DNA of 64,000 bases from Proteiniphilum acetatigenes DSM 18083 (GTDB lineage: Bacteria; Bacteroidota; Bacteroidia; Bacteroidales; Dysgonomonadaceae), in assembly GCF_000380985.1 (NCBI RefSeq), contig NZ_KB905694.1, positions 62,001 through 126,000 of the forward strand, read 5' to 3'. The first letter of the stretch is position 1. Every line of letters starts with the position of its first letter. The notes beneath the pieces were generated by a model, which saw only the letters and a program-made list of their open reading frames with translations, did no database searches and was not told the origin of the DNA. The position numbers were made by a program, and so were the translations under genes. Below, piece after piece: positions 55,571-64,000 of the stretch.

Positions 55571-58555
55571 TTATTTTCCCGGTTTCATCACAACTCCTAT
55601 TCTCTTTTTACCATTTATCTTGATGATCACCGGCTGATCGAAATGTACCTGCCGGATAAATTCCGTCTCATGTGCGGCTGGTTGTGCATTCAAAAACTCC
55701 TCATCGAAAAATCCATCGTTCTCAGCAAAGGGATTCACTGTAAAATATCCCACACCAAAGGAGGTCAGATTCTGAAAGAAATGAGTTCCCTGGCTCGGTT
55801 CTATACGGTAATTCTCTATCCCTGATTCTACAATTACCCGTGCCTGGCTGATATGCGGCCATTTCACGGGGATACCCAACCATGGGTCGGAAGAACCCCA
55901 CCGTCCCGGGCCAACCAGCACATAATTGGTACCGGCCGCAGCGAAACGGCTGTTCAGCGCCTCTATTTCACGGGCTATCAATCCGTTTTTCGAAGCGTCA
56001 AAAGTTGTGGATTTCACATAAACCACATCATATACATCGTTGGATATCCCATTTCCGAGCGCATTTTTCGAAAACAGTAGCGTATTGGTCGGCTCCACCG
56101 CTTCCAGGTTTTCATGTACCACCTCCTTATTATCCACGATGGGACGGATCTGTAGTACATAAAAAGAGGCAAACTGCTTATCTTCAATATCTACAGCAAA
56201 CTCTATCTCTACCGGTCGCCCCATCTCTTTCTGCCCTGCTTTCAACAGTTTGTCCAGGATCTCCGCTAAAGGAAACATTCCATGCTGTAAAATATTGGCG
56301 AAAGAGATGATCTTGCGTCCTCCTTCATAATAGCCATCCCGGATAACCTGATCCTGAGGGTCATAAGTAGAAGCCACATACCTGAGAGGGCCCTCTTTTT
56401 CTGCTTCTTTGAGACGAAGTTTCAAGAGATTGAACCCGTCGTCGATCATAAAATCTTTTATCTCCGAGTGAAGGTCAAGTGCATAGAAGCGGGTCTGGGT
56501 ATCACTCAGCGCCAGATCGAGCGAACTCAGTTGCAGAATATTGGATGCATGGAGCGGAGAAAAACGGAGACCTGTATGACCATCCATAATATATTTTCCC
56601 AACCCGAAGGCTATGCTCACAATGCCATCTTCCGGTTTTTCGTTCCCGATAGGATAATAGTTAAGAGAACGGGCCACACCCGAGATGGCAGGGTAGAACA
56701 GGCCGCCATATTGAGAGCCGACCACCTCCTGCAAGACGATCGCCATCTTCTCCTGATCGATCAGGTTTTGCGTGGCAGCCATATAAGCCTTGCTATCCTT
56801 ATAGAAAACAGAAGCATATACCGCTTTGATAGCGTTGCTGAGTAGACGCACCATCTCATATTTATCGTTCACATAAGGGATCATGTAGGTGGAATAAATC
56901 CCCGCGAACGGCTGATACTGTGAATCTTCGAGCAAACTCGACGAACGGATGGCAATCGGAGTATCTATCGCTTCAAAAAATACGAGGAAATCACTTACCA
57001 ACCGCTTCGGAAGCTTGGCGGCAAGGAAATGTTTAAGGATCATCTCGTCTTCCAGTTCCGAAAGGGCGACCGGATAGAGATTGTTCGCCTCCATGAATTC
57101 ATCGAAGATATCGGTACAAAGCACTACCGTCTTGGGAGTAGTTACGGGGAAATTCTGGTTGTTGTTCAACTCCAGATGTGTTTTCACCATATAGCCTATA
57201 AAGGCCAGTCCTCTCCCTTTACCTCCAAGCGATCCCTCTCCTATACGGGCGAAATTGGAATACTGATCGAATCGGTCTTTTTCGAAGACAGCCACCACCC
57301 CGGTATTCTTCATTCGCCTGTATTGTACGATAGTGGCATAGATGAGTTCACGCGCGTCGTGCATATTGGCATATTCCGAAACATCTATCTTTTTAAGCAT
57401 CTCTGCCACAGGAAACATGGCGCGGGAATAGAAAAACCGGGAAAAATGGTTTCTCGAAAGGTGATAGTACAAAGCATCATCGGGAATATTGCGGATGTTC
57501 ATCTGCAATTCCTTCAGATTCTTGATGCGAAATATCTCCTCTTTGGTGTTGGGATCAGTAATAATAAAATCTCCAAATCCCAGATTCTCCTTAATCGCCT
57601 TGCGAAGATCCTGCGGAAAAGTTTTGGAATTCTTATCAATAAATACGGCATCCACATCAGCAGCATATTTACGGTTCTCCGATTCGGAAGAAGTATATAT
57701 AATAGGGATATAATGATCTTTTTTCCTGATCCATTCGCCGAGCCGCTTGCCGGCTAATTTATCCTTCTCCCCATCAATATTGAAACTCATATCACTGATC
57801 ACACCCAGCATATTATCACCATACTTTTTATAATAGGTGACCGCTTCCTCGTAATTACGGGCAAGTAATATTTTTGGCCGCCCGCGCATGCGAAGCATTC
57901 GCAAGTGATCGTTGAGTGCCTCTTTAGAAAACTCCTTCGATTCACTAAGTACAAACTTATAAAGCAATGGTAAGGCTGTAGAATAGAAGCGAACGGAATC
58001 CTCCACCAACATCACAGTCTGCACACCGACCGTCTTCACGTCGTGCTCCACATTCATCCGGTCTTCAATAATTTTGATGATAGCCAGCAACAGATCGGTA
58101 TCTCCCAACCAACTGAAAACATAATCGATTCCGCTCAGGTCCGATTTCCGTAATGATTGGGTGACCGCTTTGGAAAAAGGTGTGAGCAATACTACCGGAA
58201 TTTCGGAATAACGCGCCTTGATCTGTTTTGCCAGATCGAATGTATCGCTGTTATCCATGTTGGGCATACAGATGATCAATTCATAATGATTTTGCTTCAG
58301 TTCCGCAAGCGCCTCCTTTCCACTCGCCACCTGTGTGAATCGTGGCGGATAACGGAGGTTGAGCGAAGTATATTCGTTGAATATCTGCTCATCGACACGG
58401 CCGTCATCTTCAAGAATAAACATATCATACCTGGAAGCCACCATCAGGATGTTGTAGATCCGTTTGTTCATCAACTTCACAAAAGGGGTGTCACGAAATC
58501 TGAACCGGTTTATATCATGTGCCCTAATTACTGATCCTGGCGTTTTTAGTTTCAT
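55571..58555 (-). CDS. Tandem receiver-like domains fused to a PEP/pyruvate-binding (PPDK N-terminal) domain
   Basis: 994 residues. Residues about 30-165 form a receiver-like domain without all acidic residues (ELIICMPNMDNSDTFDLAKQ). A second, from about 170 to 330, keeps them: VMLVEDSVRFYS, GVISDMSFNIDGEKD, IIYTSSES, VFIDKNSKTFP. Then a middle region, and from about residue 440 the ATP-grasp-like PEP synthase/PPDK N-terminal domain: IGEGSLGGKGRGLAFIGYMV, PIAIRSSSLLEDSQYQPFAG, VEIEFAVDIEDKQFASFYVL. The phosphohistidine and PEP-binding domains of true PPDK are missing. So it may be a phosphotransfer or nucleotide-sensing protein. Leader repeat family B precedes it. Confidence 0.88.
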   Translation of the reverse strand: MKLKTPGSVIRAHDINRFRFRDTPFVKLMNKRIYNILMVASRYDMFILEDDGRVDEQIFNEYTSLNLRYPPRFTQVASGKEALAELKQNHYELIICMPNMDNSDTFDLAKQIKARYSEIPVVLLTPFSKAVTQSLRKSDLSGIDYVFSWLGDTDLLLAIIKIIEDRMNVEHDVKTVGVQTVMLVEDSVRFYSTALPLLYKFVLSESKEFSKEALNDHLRMLRMRGRPKILLARNYEEAVTYYKKYGDNMLGVISDMSFNIDGEKDKLAGKRLGEWIRKKDHYIPIIYTSSESENRKYAADVDAVFIDKNSKTFPQDLRKAIKENLGFGDFIITDPNTKEEIFRIKNLKELQMNIRNIPDDALYYHLSRNHFSRFFYSRAMFPVAEMLKKIDVSEYANMHDARELIYATIVQYRRMKNTGVVAVFEKDRFDQYSNFARIGEGSLGGKGRGLAFIGYMVKTHLELNNNQNFPVTTPKTVVLCTDIFDEFMEANNLYPVALSELEDEMILKHFLAAKLPKRLVSDFLVFFEAIDTPIAIRSSSLLEDSQYQPFAGIYSTYMIPYVNDKYEMVRLLSNAIKAVYASVFYKDSKAYMAATQNLIDQEKMAIVLQEVVGSQYGGLFYPAISGVARSLNYYPIGNEKPEDGIVSIAFGLGKYIMDGHTGLRFSPLHASNILQLSSLDLALSDTQTRFYALDLHSEIKDFMIDDGFNLLKLRLKEAEKEGPLRYVASTYDPQDQVIRDGYYEGGRKIISFANILQHGMFPLAEILDKLLKAGQKEMGRPVEIEFAVDIEDKQFASFYVLQIRPIVDNKEVVHENLEAVEPTNTLLFSKNALGNGISNDVYDVVYVKSTTFDASKNGLIAREIEALNSRFAAAGTNYVLVGPGRWGSSDPWLGIPVKWPHISQARVIVESGIENYRIEPSQGTHFFQNLTSFGVGYFTVNPFAENDGFFDEEFLNAQPAAHETEFIRQVHFDQPVIIKINGKKRIGVVMKPGK

Positions 58556-58583
58556 ATTTTTTATAATAAAGAATAAAGTTTTG

Positions 58584-58665
58584 TTCGATTGTTATTCGAT
58601 TGATGTTCAGTTATTAAACATGAGTGGAGCAAATGAATAACGGCAAAGCCGAATAACACGAAGTG
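58584..58665 (-). repeat. Leader repeat family B, copy 2 (before the receiver-PEP fusion gene)
   Basis: On the minus strand TTCGTGTTATTCGGCTTTGC followed by CGTTATTCATTTGC, then CGAATAACAATCGAA (58598-58584) ending 28 nt before the ATG. The same parts lie at 30572-30738 before pgk, ending 30 nt before its ATG. The remaining gap to 58700 holds nothing else I recognise. Confidence 0.6.
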
Positions 58666-58701
58666 CGAATATATAGGAAAAATCTGAGTTCTCACTTCTC
58701 A

Positions 58702-58733
58702 TTTCCAAATTTCCAAAAAAAGGATTATCTTTG
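58702..58733 (+). promoter_or_regulatory. Probable promoter of the lytic transglycosylase-uvrA unit
   Basis: TTTC (58702-58705), 20 bp, TATCTTTG (58726-58733). Transcription from about 58740 excludes the ATG at 58731 and supports a start at 58806. Confidence 0.5.
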
Positions 58734-58805
58734 TTCAACTCAAAAATATACCGGCATCCACATCGCCGGGAGAATATTATAAGAATTCACAAAGTTAAAA
58801 CAAGA

Positions 58806-59783
58806 ATGAAGAAATCGACACTATTGATCTCTTTTCCAATATTAATAACAGGACTGGGTGTATTTTTCATTATCCTCACATCAGGGGACAACATCGAAAA
58901 AGCTGAATCGGAAAGACCGTTGGTACTCTCCATGACAGCCTCGGTAGCCATTCCGGAAAGTATGGAGTTCGCAGGAGAGCAGATCACTTTTGATCGCTAT
59001 GATAAACGGGAACGAATGGACAGGGAACTGAACAGTTTCACCTACTTCCATTCCACCACCCTACTGCTTTTCAAGAGGGCAAACCGCTTTTTCCCGATCA
59101 TCGAACCTATCCTCAAACAGCAAGGAGTTCCCGATGACCTGAAGTATCTGGCGGTAATAGAAAGCAGTCTGGATCCCAGGGCGGTCTCTCCCGCACGTGC
59201 GGCAGGACTCTGGCAGTTCCTCCAAAGCACGGGTAAACAATACGGGCTGGAGACAACATCCGATGTGGATGAGCGTTACCATGTGGAAAAATCGACTGTG
59301 GCTGCCTGTCACTATCTGAAAGAAGCTTACCACAGGCACGGTTCATGGAGTGCCGCTGCGTTGTCGTATAACGGTGGTCAGGCGCGTATCACCAACGGGT
59401 TGAGAGACCAGGGGGTAGACGATTCGCTCGACCTCTGGTTGGTGGAAGAGACTTCCCGCTATTACTACCGGATGCTCGCCATCAAACAGATCTTCGAAAA
59501 TCCGCAGCAATATGGATTCGTTATAAGGCCGGATCATCTCTATAAGCCCATGCAGTTCAAAGAGGTGAAGGTATTTTCCTCTATCCCCGACCTGGCAACT
59601 TTTGCCAAACAACACAACATCACCTATGCGCAGTTGAAAGACTTCAACTCATGGCTACGAAATACCAGCCTGAGTAATCCGTCGGGTAAGACCTACACCC
59701 TGCTTATTCCTACACAGGAAGACCTATACTACAAGAAAGGGGAAAGTCCTAAGGTTCATAATCCGGCATGGGTGGTGAAATAA
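58806..59783 (+). CDS. Membrane-bound lytic transglycosylase (MltD-like) with LysM-like end
   Basis: 325 residues from the ATG at 58806, with an N-terminal membrane anchor or signal (MKKSTLLISFPILITGLGVF). The SLT domain has the catalytic glutamate in YLAVIESSLDPRAVSPARAA and then GLWQFLQSTGKQYGLETTSD, SAAALSYNGGQARITNGLRD. A LysM-like segment closes the protein (LATFAKQHNITYAQLKDFNS). It cleaves peptidoglycan glycan strands. uvrA starts 8 bp downstream, so co-transcribed. Confidence 0.9.
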   Translation: MKKSTLLISFPILITGLGVFFIILTSGDNIEKAESERPLVLSMTASVAIPESMEFAGEQITFDRYDKRERMDRELNSFTYFHSTTLLLFKRANRFFPIIEPILKQQGVPDDLKYLAVIESSLDPRAVSPARAAGLWQFLQSTGKQYGLETTSDVDERYHVEKSTVAACHYLKEAYHRHGSWSAAALSYNGGQARITNGLRDQGVDDSLDLWLVEETSRYYYRMLAIKQIFENPQQYGFVIRPDHLYKPMQFKEVKVFSSIPDLATFAKQHNITYAQLKDFNSWLRNTSLSNPSGKTYTLLIPTQEDLYYKKGESPKVHNPAWVVK

Positions 59784-59791
59784 AAAAGGCT

Positions 59792-62611
59792 ATGGCATCC
59801 GAAACTGAACAGATACAGGTGTACGGCGCACGTGTACACAACTTAAAGAATATAGATGTAACTATTCCGCGTGACTCTCTCACGGTAATCACCGGATTGA
59901 GCGGCAGCGGGAAATCATCACTTGCTTTCGACACCATCTTTGCCGAAGGACAGCGTCGCTATATAGAAACCTTCTCGGCTTATGCACGTGGATTTCTGGG
60001 AAAGATGGAGCGTCCCGACGTGGATAAGATCACCGGCTTAAGCCCGGTTATTTCCATCGAACAGAAGACCACCAACAAAAATCCCCGTTCTACGGTCGGC
60101 ACCACTACTGAAGTATATGACTTTCTCCGCCTGCTTTATGCCCGTGCCGGTGAGGCATACTCCTATATTACCGGGGAGAAAATGGTAAAGTATACCGACA
60201 GCCAGATACTGGAACTGATACTGGAAAAGTATATCGGTAAAAAGATCTATATCCTTGCTCCGGTAGTGAGAAACAGGAAAGGACACTACAAGGAACTGTT
60301 CGAACAGATCCGGAAAAAGGGATACCTCAATGTGAGGGTCGACGGTGAGATCAGGGAAATCATTCCCGGCATGCGGGTGGACAGATACAAGAACCACAAC
60401 ATCGAAATTCTTATCGATAAGCTGGTTGTATCCAATAAATTCACCGACAAGTTGCAAAGCAGCGTACGTACTGCCATGAAGCAGGGTTCCGGCCTGATCC
60501 TTATACAGGATGTAGAGGCCGACGAAGTACGCCACTACAGCCGCAGCCTTATGTGCCCGACCACCGGTCTTTCGTATAATGAACCTGCACCCCATAATTT
60601 TTCTTTCAACTCACCACAGGGAGCCTGTCCCCGCTGCAAGGGTATCGGTTCAGTAGATCAGATCGATACCGAGAAGATCATACCCGACCCCAACCTGAGC
60701 ATCGCCGCAGGAGGTATCGTCCCTCTCGGAAAAGAACGAAGCAACCTGCTCTTCTGGCAAATTGCGGCCATCTGCGAAAAATATGGAGTGACATTAAAAA
60801 CACCCATTAAAAATATCCCGCAAGAAGCTATCGATGAGATCATGTACGGTACCGACGAAAGGCTCAAGATAAAGAATGAATCGCTGGGAAACTCCAATTA
60901 TATGGTCTCCTACGAAGGTGTCGCCAAATACATTGAAATGCAGCAGGAAGACGAAGCTTCGGCTACCGCCCAGAAATGGGCAGGACAGTTCATCACCACC
61001 TCAGTCTGCCCCGAATGCCACGGACAGCGACTGAACAGGGAGGCATTGCATTTCAAGATCAACGGAAAAAATATCGCCGAACTGGCAGAAATGGACATAC
61101 ACTCGCTGTATCACTGGATTATCTCTTCCGAAACGGAAGTAACGGAGAAGCAACGGCTTATCGCAGGAGAGATTAAGAAAGAGATCCTTTCGCGCCTTCA
61201 GTTCCTGCTGGACGTAGGGCTGGGATACCTCTCGCTCTCGCGTGCATCAGCATCCCTCTCCGGTGGGGAGAGCCAGCGCATTCGATTGGCCACCCAGATC
61301 GGATCGCAGTTGGTTAATGTACTTTACATACTTGACGAACCCAGCATCGGTCTCCACCAGCGCGATAACCACCGCCTGATCGACTCGCTGAAGAAACTGC
61401 GCGATTCTGGCAACTCGGTGGTAGTGGTGGAACACGACAAAGACATGATGCTCGCGTCTGACTATATAGTCGATATGGGTCCTTTTGCCGGTCAGAAAGG
61501 AGGCGATGTGGTATTTGAGGGACTTCCTTCGGAAATGTTGCAGAAAAACACACTTACCTCCAACTATCTGAACGGCAAATTAGAAATTGCCATCCCTGAA
61601 AAAAGACGGAAAGGAAGTGGTAAAAACCTCACGATCGAAGGCGCGTCGGGGAATAATCTTAAAAATGTAACAGTTACTTTTCCGTTAGGGACGCTCCTCT
61701 GCGTGACGGGCGTTTCCGGCAGCGGAAAGTCGACATTGATCAACGAAACGCTGCAACCGATCCTCAGCCAGAAATTTTACCGGTCACTGAAAGATCCTCT
61801 GCCCTACCGGTCAGTTAAAGGAATCGAGCATCTCGATAAGGTGGTGAGCGTCGACCAGTCCCCCATAGGCCGTACGCCCCGCTCCAACCCGGCTACCTAC
61901 ACCGGTGTCTTCTCCGATATACGCCTGTTATTCGCCGGAATGCCGGAAGCCAAGATCAGGGGATATAAACCGGGAAGATTCTCTTTTAATGTGAAAGGCG
62001 GACGTTGTGAAAAATGCGGCGGCAACGGATATAAAACCATTGAGATGAATTTCCTGCCCGACGTAATGGTTCCTTGCGAAGAATGTCATGGCAAACGATA
62101 CAACCGCGAAACACTGGAAGTACGATTTAAAGGAAAATCGATTGCGGATGTATTGGACATGACTATCAACGAAGCGGTGGATTTTTTTGAAAATGTGCCA
62201 AACATATTGCATAAAATTAAAGTATTGCAGGAGGTTGGATTAGGATATATTAAACTGGGACAATCCTCCACTACCCTGTCCGGAGGAGAGAGTCAGCGGG
62301 TGAAACTGGCTACTGAACTGGCCCGTATCGATACGGGGAATACCCTGTATGTGCTGGATGAACCTACGACGGGACTGCACTTCGAAGATATTCGCGTACT
62401 CCTGGGAGTATTGAATAAATTGGTGGAAAAAGGCAATACCGTGATTGTCATTGAACACAATCTCGATATTATCAAGTGTGCCGATTATATCATTGATCTG
62501 GGGCCGGAAGGAGGAGAAAGAGGGGGGCAGATCCTCGCTAAAGGGACTCCTGAAGAGATTGTCAATAACGGAAAAAGTTATACTGCGGTTTATCTTAAAG
62601 AGGAATTATAA
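59792..62611 (+). CDS. uvrA: Excinuclease ABC subunit A
   Basis: 939 residues from the ATG at 59792 (MASETEQIQVYGARVHNLKN); an in-frame ATG at 59768 overlaps the previous gene. Two ATPase modules: Walker A TGLSGSGKSSLAFDTIFAEG and TGVSGSGKSTLINETLQ; signatures [20 protein letters not shown] and [20 protein letters not shown]. Zinc fingers CPRCKGIGSVDQ with partner, and CEKCGGNGYKTIEMNFLPD with CEECHGKRYNRETL. It recognises damaged DNA in nucleotide excision repair. Confidence 0.96.
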   Translation: MASETEQIQVYGARVHNLKNIDVTIPRDSLTVITGLSGSGKSSLAFDTIFAEGQRRYIETFSAYARGFLGKMERPDVDKITGLSPVISIEQKTTNKNPRSTVGTTTEVYDFLRLLYARAGEAYSYITGEKMVKYTDSQILELILEKYIGKKIYILAPVVRNRKGHYKELFEQIRKKGYLNVRVDGEIREIIPGMRVDRYKNHNIEILIDKLVVSNKFTDKLQSSVRTAMKQGSGLILIQDVEADEVRHYSRSLMCPTTGLSYNEPAPHNFSFNSPQGACPRCKGIGSVDQIDTEKIIPDPNLSIAAGGIVPLGKERSNLLFWQIAAICEKYGVTLKTPIKNIPQEAIDEIMYGTDERLKIKNESLGNSNYMVSYEGVAKYIEMQQEDEASATAQKWAGQFITTSVCPECHGQRLNREALHFKINGKNIAELAEMDIHSLYHWIISSETEVTEKQRLIAGEIKKEILSRLQFLLDVGLGYLSLSRASASLSGGESQRIRLATQIGSQLVNVLYILDEPSIGLHQRDNHRLIDSLKKLRDSGNSVVVVEHDKDMMLASDYIVDMGPFAGQKGGDVVFEGLPSEMLQKNTLTSNYLNGKLEIAIPEKRRKGSGKNLTIEGASGNNLKNVTVTFPLGTLLCVTGVSGSGKSTLINETLQPILSQKFYRSLKDPLPYRSVKGIEHLDKVVSVDQSPIGRTPRSNPATYTGVFSDIRLLFAGMPEAKIRGYKPGRFSFNVKGGRCEKCGGNGYKTIEMNFLPDVMVPCEECHGKRYNRETLEVRFKGKSIADVLDMTINEAVDFFENVPNILHKIKVLQEVGLGYIKLGQSSTTLSGGESQRVKLATELARIDTGNTLYVLDEPTTGLHFEDIRVLLGVLNKLVEKGNTVIVIEHNLDIIKCADYIIDLGPEGGERGGQILAKGTPEEIVNNGKSYTAVYLKEEL

Positions 62612-62699
62612 TAACTTGCATTTAAAGTTAAAAATGTAATAGCCATGAACATTTAAATAAACTCTTTGTTTAGAGATTACAGAAAAGGGACAATTAAAA

Positions 62700-62880
62700 A
62701 TGTTTTCGTTAAGCTATAAGAGAAAGTCAAACTTGTTTGAATGTTTTCGTTGAGGATACTTGAACTTTCCCATAGCGAGAATTGAAAATCGAGAAGCAAA
62801 GGCGACTCAATTAACAAAGAGAGAAGCAAAGGCGACTCGATTAACAAAGAGAGAAGCAAAGGCGACTCAAAACGACTAAT
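62700..62880 (+). repeat. Leader repeat family A, copy 3, with 30-bp tandem repeats
   Basis: Fills most of the 302-bp gap before tpx. CAAACTTGTTTGAATGTTTT (from 62733) mirrors copy 1. GAGAAGCAAAGGCGACTCAA begins at 62791 and, with one base change, at 62821 and 62851, giving a 30-bp tandem repeat of about 2.6 units. The last unit ends 45 bp before the tpx start codon. No gene in the gap. Confidence 0.7.
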
Positions 62881-62913
62881 GAAATTGAATAAATTTAAAT
62901 AAGCAATAATATA

Positions 62914-63414
62914 ATGGCAAGTATTACATTTAAAGGCAATCCCGTTCAGACAAGCGGAGAGTTGCCCGTAAAAGGCGCGGTGGCACCCGATTTCACGTTG
63001 GTAAAGGGTGACCTTTCGGAAGCCGGGTTATCGGACTTCAAAGGGAAATATGTTGTTCTCAATATCTTTCCGAGTATCGATACCGGTGTATGCGCCGCTT
63101 CGGTGCGTCGCTTCAATCAAGAAGCCGCTTCGCTGAAAAATACGGTAGTGCTTTGTATTTCTGCGGATCTGCCCTTTGCAGCCGGAAGATTCTGTGCTGC
63201 AGAAGGTATTGAAAATGTTGTCACACTTTCCAGTTTCCGCAACAAGTCATTTGGAGAAGATTACGGTCTGCTGATGACCGACGGCCCGTTGAAAGGTCTT
63301 TTAGCCCGGGCTGTGGTAGTAGTAGACCCGGAAGGAAAGGTAGTATATACCGAACTGGTTCCTGAGATTGCACAGGAGCCGGATTATCATTCTGCAATCA
63401 ACTCGATAGTGTAG
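62914..63414 (+). CDS. tpx: Thiol peroxidase (Tpx)
   Basis: 166 residues. Begins [20 protein letters not shown]. Peroxidatic cysteine in [20 protein letters not shown] (about residue 60) and resolving cysteine in [18 protein letters not shown] (about 94), the Tpx spacing. It reduces peroxides with thioredoxin. Leader repeat family A precedes it and a terminator follows. Confidence 0.95.
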   Translation: MASITFKGNPVQTSGELPVKGAVAPDFTLVKGDLSEAGLSDFKGKYVVLNIFPSIDTGVCAASVRRFNQEAASLKNTVVLCISADLPFAAGRFCAAEGIENVVTLSSFRNKSFGEDYGLLMTDGPLKGLLARAVVVVDPEGKVVYTELVPEIAQEPDYHSAINSIV

Positions 63415-63443
63415 TTTGTTTCATGAAGATTGTGTTAACAAGG

Positions 63444-63480
63444 AAGGTCTGCGAAGTGATTCGCGGACCTTTCGCTTTTA
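63444..63480 (+). terminator. Rho-independent terminator after tpx
   Basis: AGGTCTGCGAA (63445) pairs with TTCGCGGACCT (63460-63470) over a GTGA loop, then TTCGCTTTT. Confidence 0.7.
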
Positions 63481-63562
63481 AGCAGGTAAGATTATTCCAT
63501 ACATCGAAGGAAGAACAATGAACAGGAAAACTTTGTTATACAGGCAGTAGCTAACTGTTATT

Positions 63563-64000
63563 ATGGCAAAAGAACATATCCGTAAGAGAATTTCATCCCG
63601 ATCGATCCTTAATATCATTAGGTTGACCATAAAAGGATTTACAAATGACGGGGTAACCAAGCTAAGTGCCTCTTTAGCTTATGCCACTATTTTTGCCCTT
63701 GTGCCCTTTCTTACTTTCATCGTTACTTTCGGTACCTGGTTTGATCAGGATATCTCATCTCAAGTATACGGAACAATGAATGAGTTGATGGGCAGCGAAG
63801 TTACTACGCAGGTTCAGGCCATTATAAGAAATACATCGGAATCAGACAGTTCCTCTCTGGCGAGACTTATAAGTTTAGGAGTAATGATCTTCGGTGCCAC
63901 AGCCATTTTTGCGGAGATGCAAACTTCCTTGAACACCATATGGGGCATAAAACCCAAGCCTAAAAAAGGATGGTTGCACTATTTAAGAAACAGAGTGCTC
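63563..64000 (+). CDS. YihY/BrkB-family inner-membrane protein (N-terminal part, cut by window edge)
   Basis: 146 codons to the window edge from the ATG at 63563 (MAKEHIRKRISSRSILNIIR). GFTNDGVTKLSASLAYATIF, ALVPFLTFIVTFGTWFDQDI and LGVMIFGATAIFAEMQTSLN match the first part of the YihY/BrkB family of polytopic membrane proteins, formerly called RNase BN. Function uncertain. The start is taken from the SLAYATIF helix spacing. Confidence 0.88.
   Translation, partial: MAKEHIRKRISSRSILNIIRLTIKGFTNDGVTKLSASLAYATIFALVPFLTFIVTFGTWFDQDISSQVYGTMNELMGSEVTTQVQAIIRNTSESDSSSLARLISLGVMIFGATAIFAEMQTSLNTIWGIKPKPKKGWLHYLRNRVL

Noticed and set aside
62791-62868. Regularly spaced 30-bp repeats as a CRISPR array
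   Set aside because: The whole 30 bp is repeated, so there are no distinct spacers, and no cas genes are visible. The core belongs to a dispersed leader repeat.

Overview
The window comes from a Bacteroidota chromosome, most likely order Bacteroidales. The signs are promoters of the Bacteroidetes type (TTTG, about 20 bp, then TAnnTTTG), weak ribosome binding sites, an anaerobic pyruvate:ferredoxin oxidoreductase, a type I asparaginase, a PIF1-type helicase with HRDC domain, and a receiver-PEP/pyruvate-binding fusion. A family-level placement such as Dysgonomonadaceae would be a guess.

Layout. 1-1354: start of nifJ (minus strand, cut by the window edge). 1888-6950: trehalose/osmotic block of a fused OtsA-OtsB enzyme, an MscS channel and a convergent GH15 hydrolase. 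7097-12872: an RND efflux operon (adaptor, pump, TolC) read leftwards, with a divergent AraC regulator at 13035. 13.9-25.4 kb: an accessory stretch of small unrelated genes (DUF2200, AraC, alpha/beta hydrolases, an SDR, VOC, GNAT, DUF1801, YciI, a DUF4160/DUF2442 pair, a lincosamide-nucleotidyltransferase-like gene, DUF3052), several gene remnants and two structured palindromes; it looks like a turnover zone. 24769-26514: a DtxR/MntR-type repressor facing a ZIP metal transporter, with two TTAG-N6-CTAA boxes between them. 26.5-34.7 kb: GH18, asparaginase, RidA, OsmC, pgk and the PIF1-like helicase. 34.8-36.1 kb: a truncated IS4-type transposase joined to a truncated AraC gene. 36.4-42.9 kb: an ABC/FtsX - LolA-like - TetR - outer-membrane-barrel operon whose junctions are filled by AT-rich repeats and decayed four-helix-bundle genes. 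43.3-64 kb: pheT, YebC, tRNA-Glu(CTC), MeaB, DUF1573, a giant alpha-2-macroglobulin, an Ig-like lipoprotein, the PEP/pyruvate-binding fusion, lytic transglycosylase-uvrA, tpx and the start of a YihY protein.

The least explained signals are: (1) two families of leader repeats that sit in the same orientation in front of unrelated genes (family A before nifJ, a DUF1801 gene and tpx; family B before pgk and the PEP/pyruvate-binding gene); (2) the repeat and four-helix-bundle element that has spread through the ABC/LolA operon; (3) that operon itself, which could form a complete inner-to-outer-membrane export route for an unknown hydrophobic substrate; (4) a 19-bp exact repeat placed 59-60 bp before the -7 box of both an AraC gene and its downstream hydrolase gene; (5) a DUF4160/DUF2442 pair with a perfect operator palindrome inside its promoter. 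All assignments rest on reading the sequence and remembered family motifs; no searches were run.
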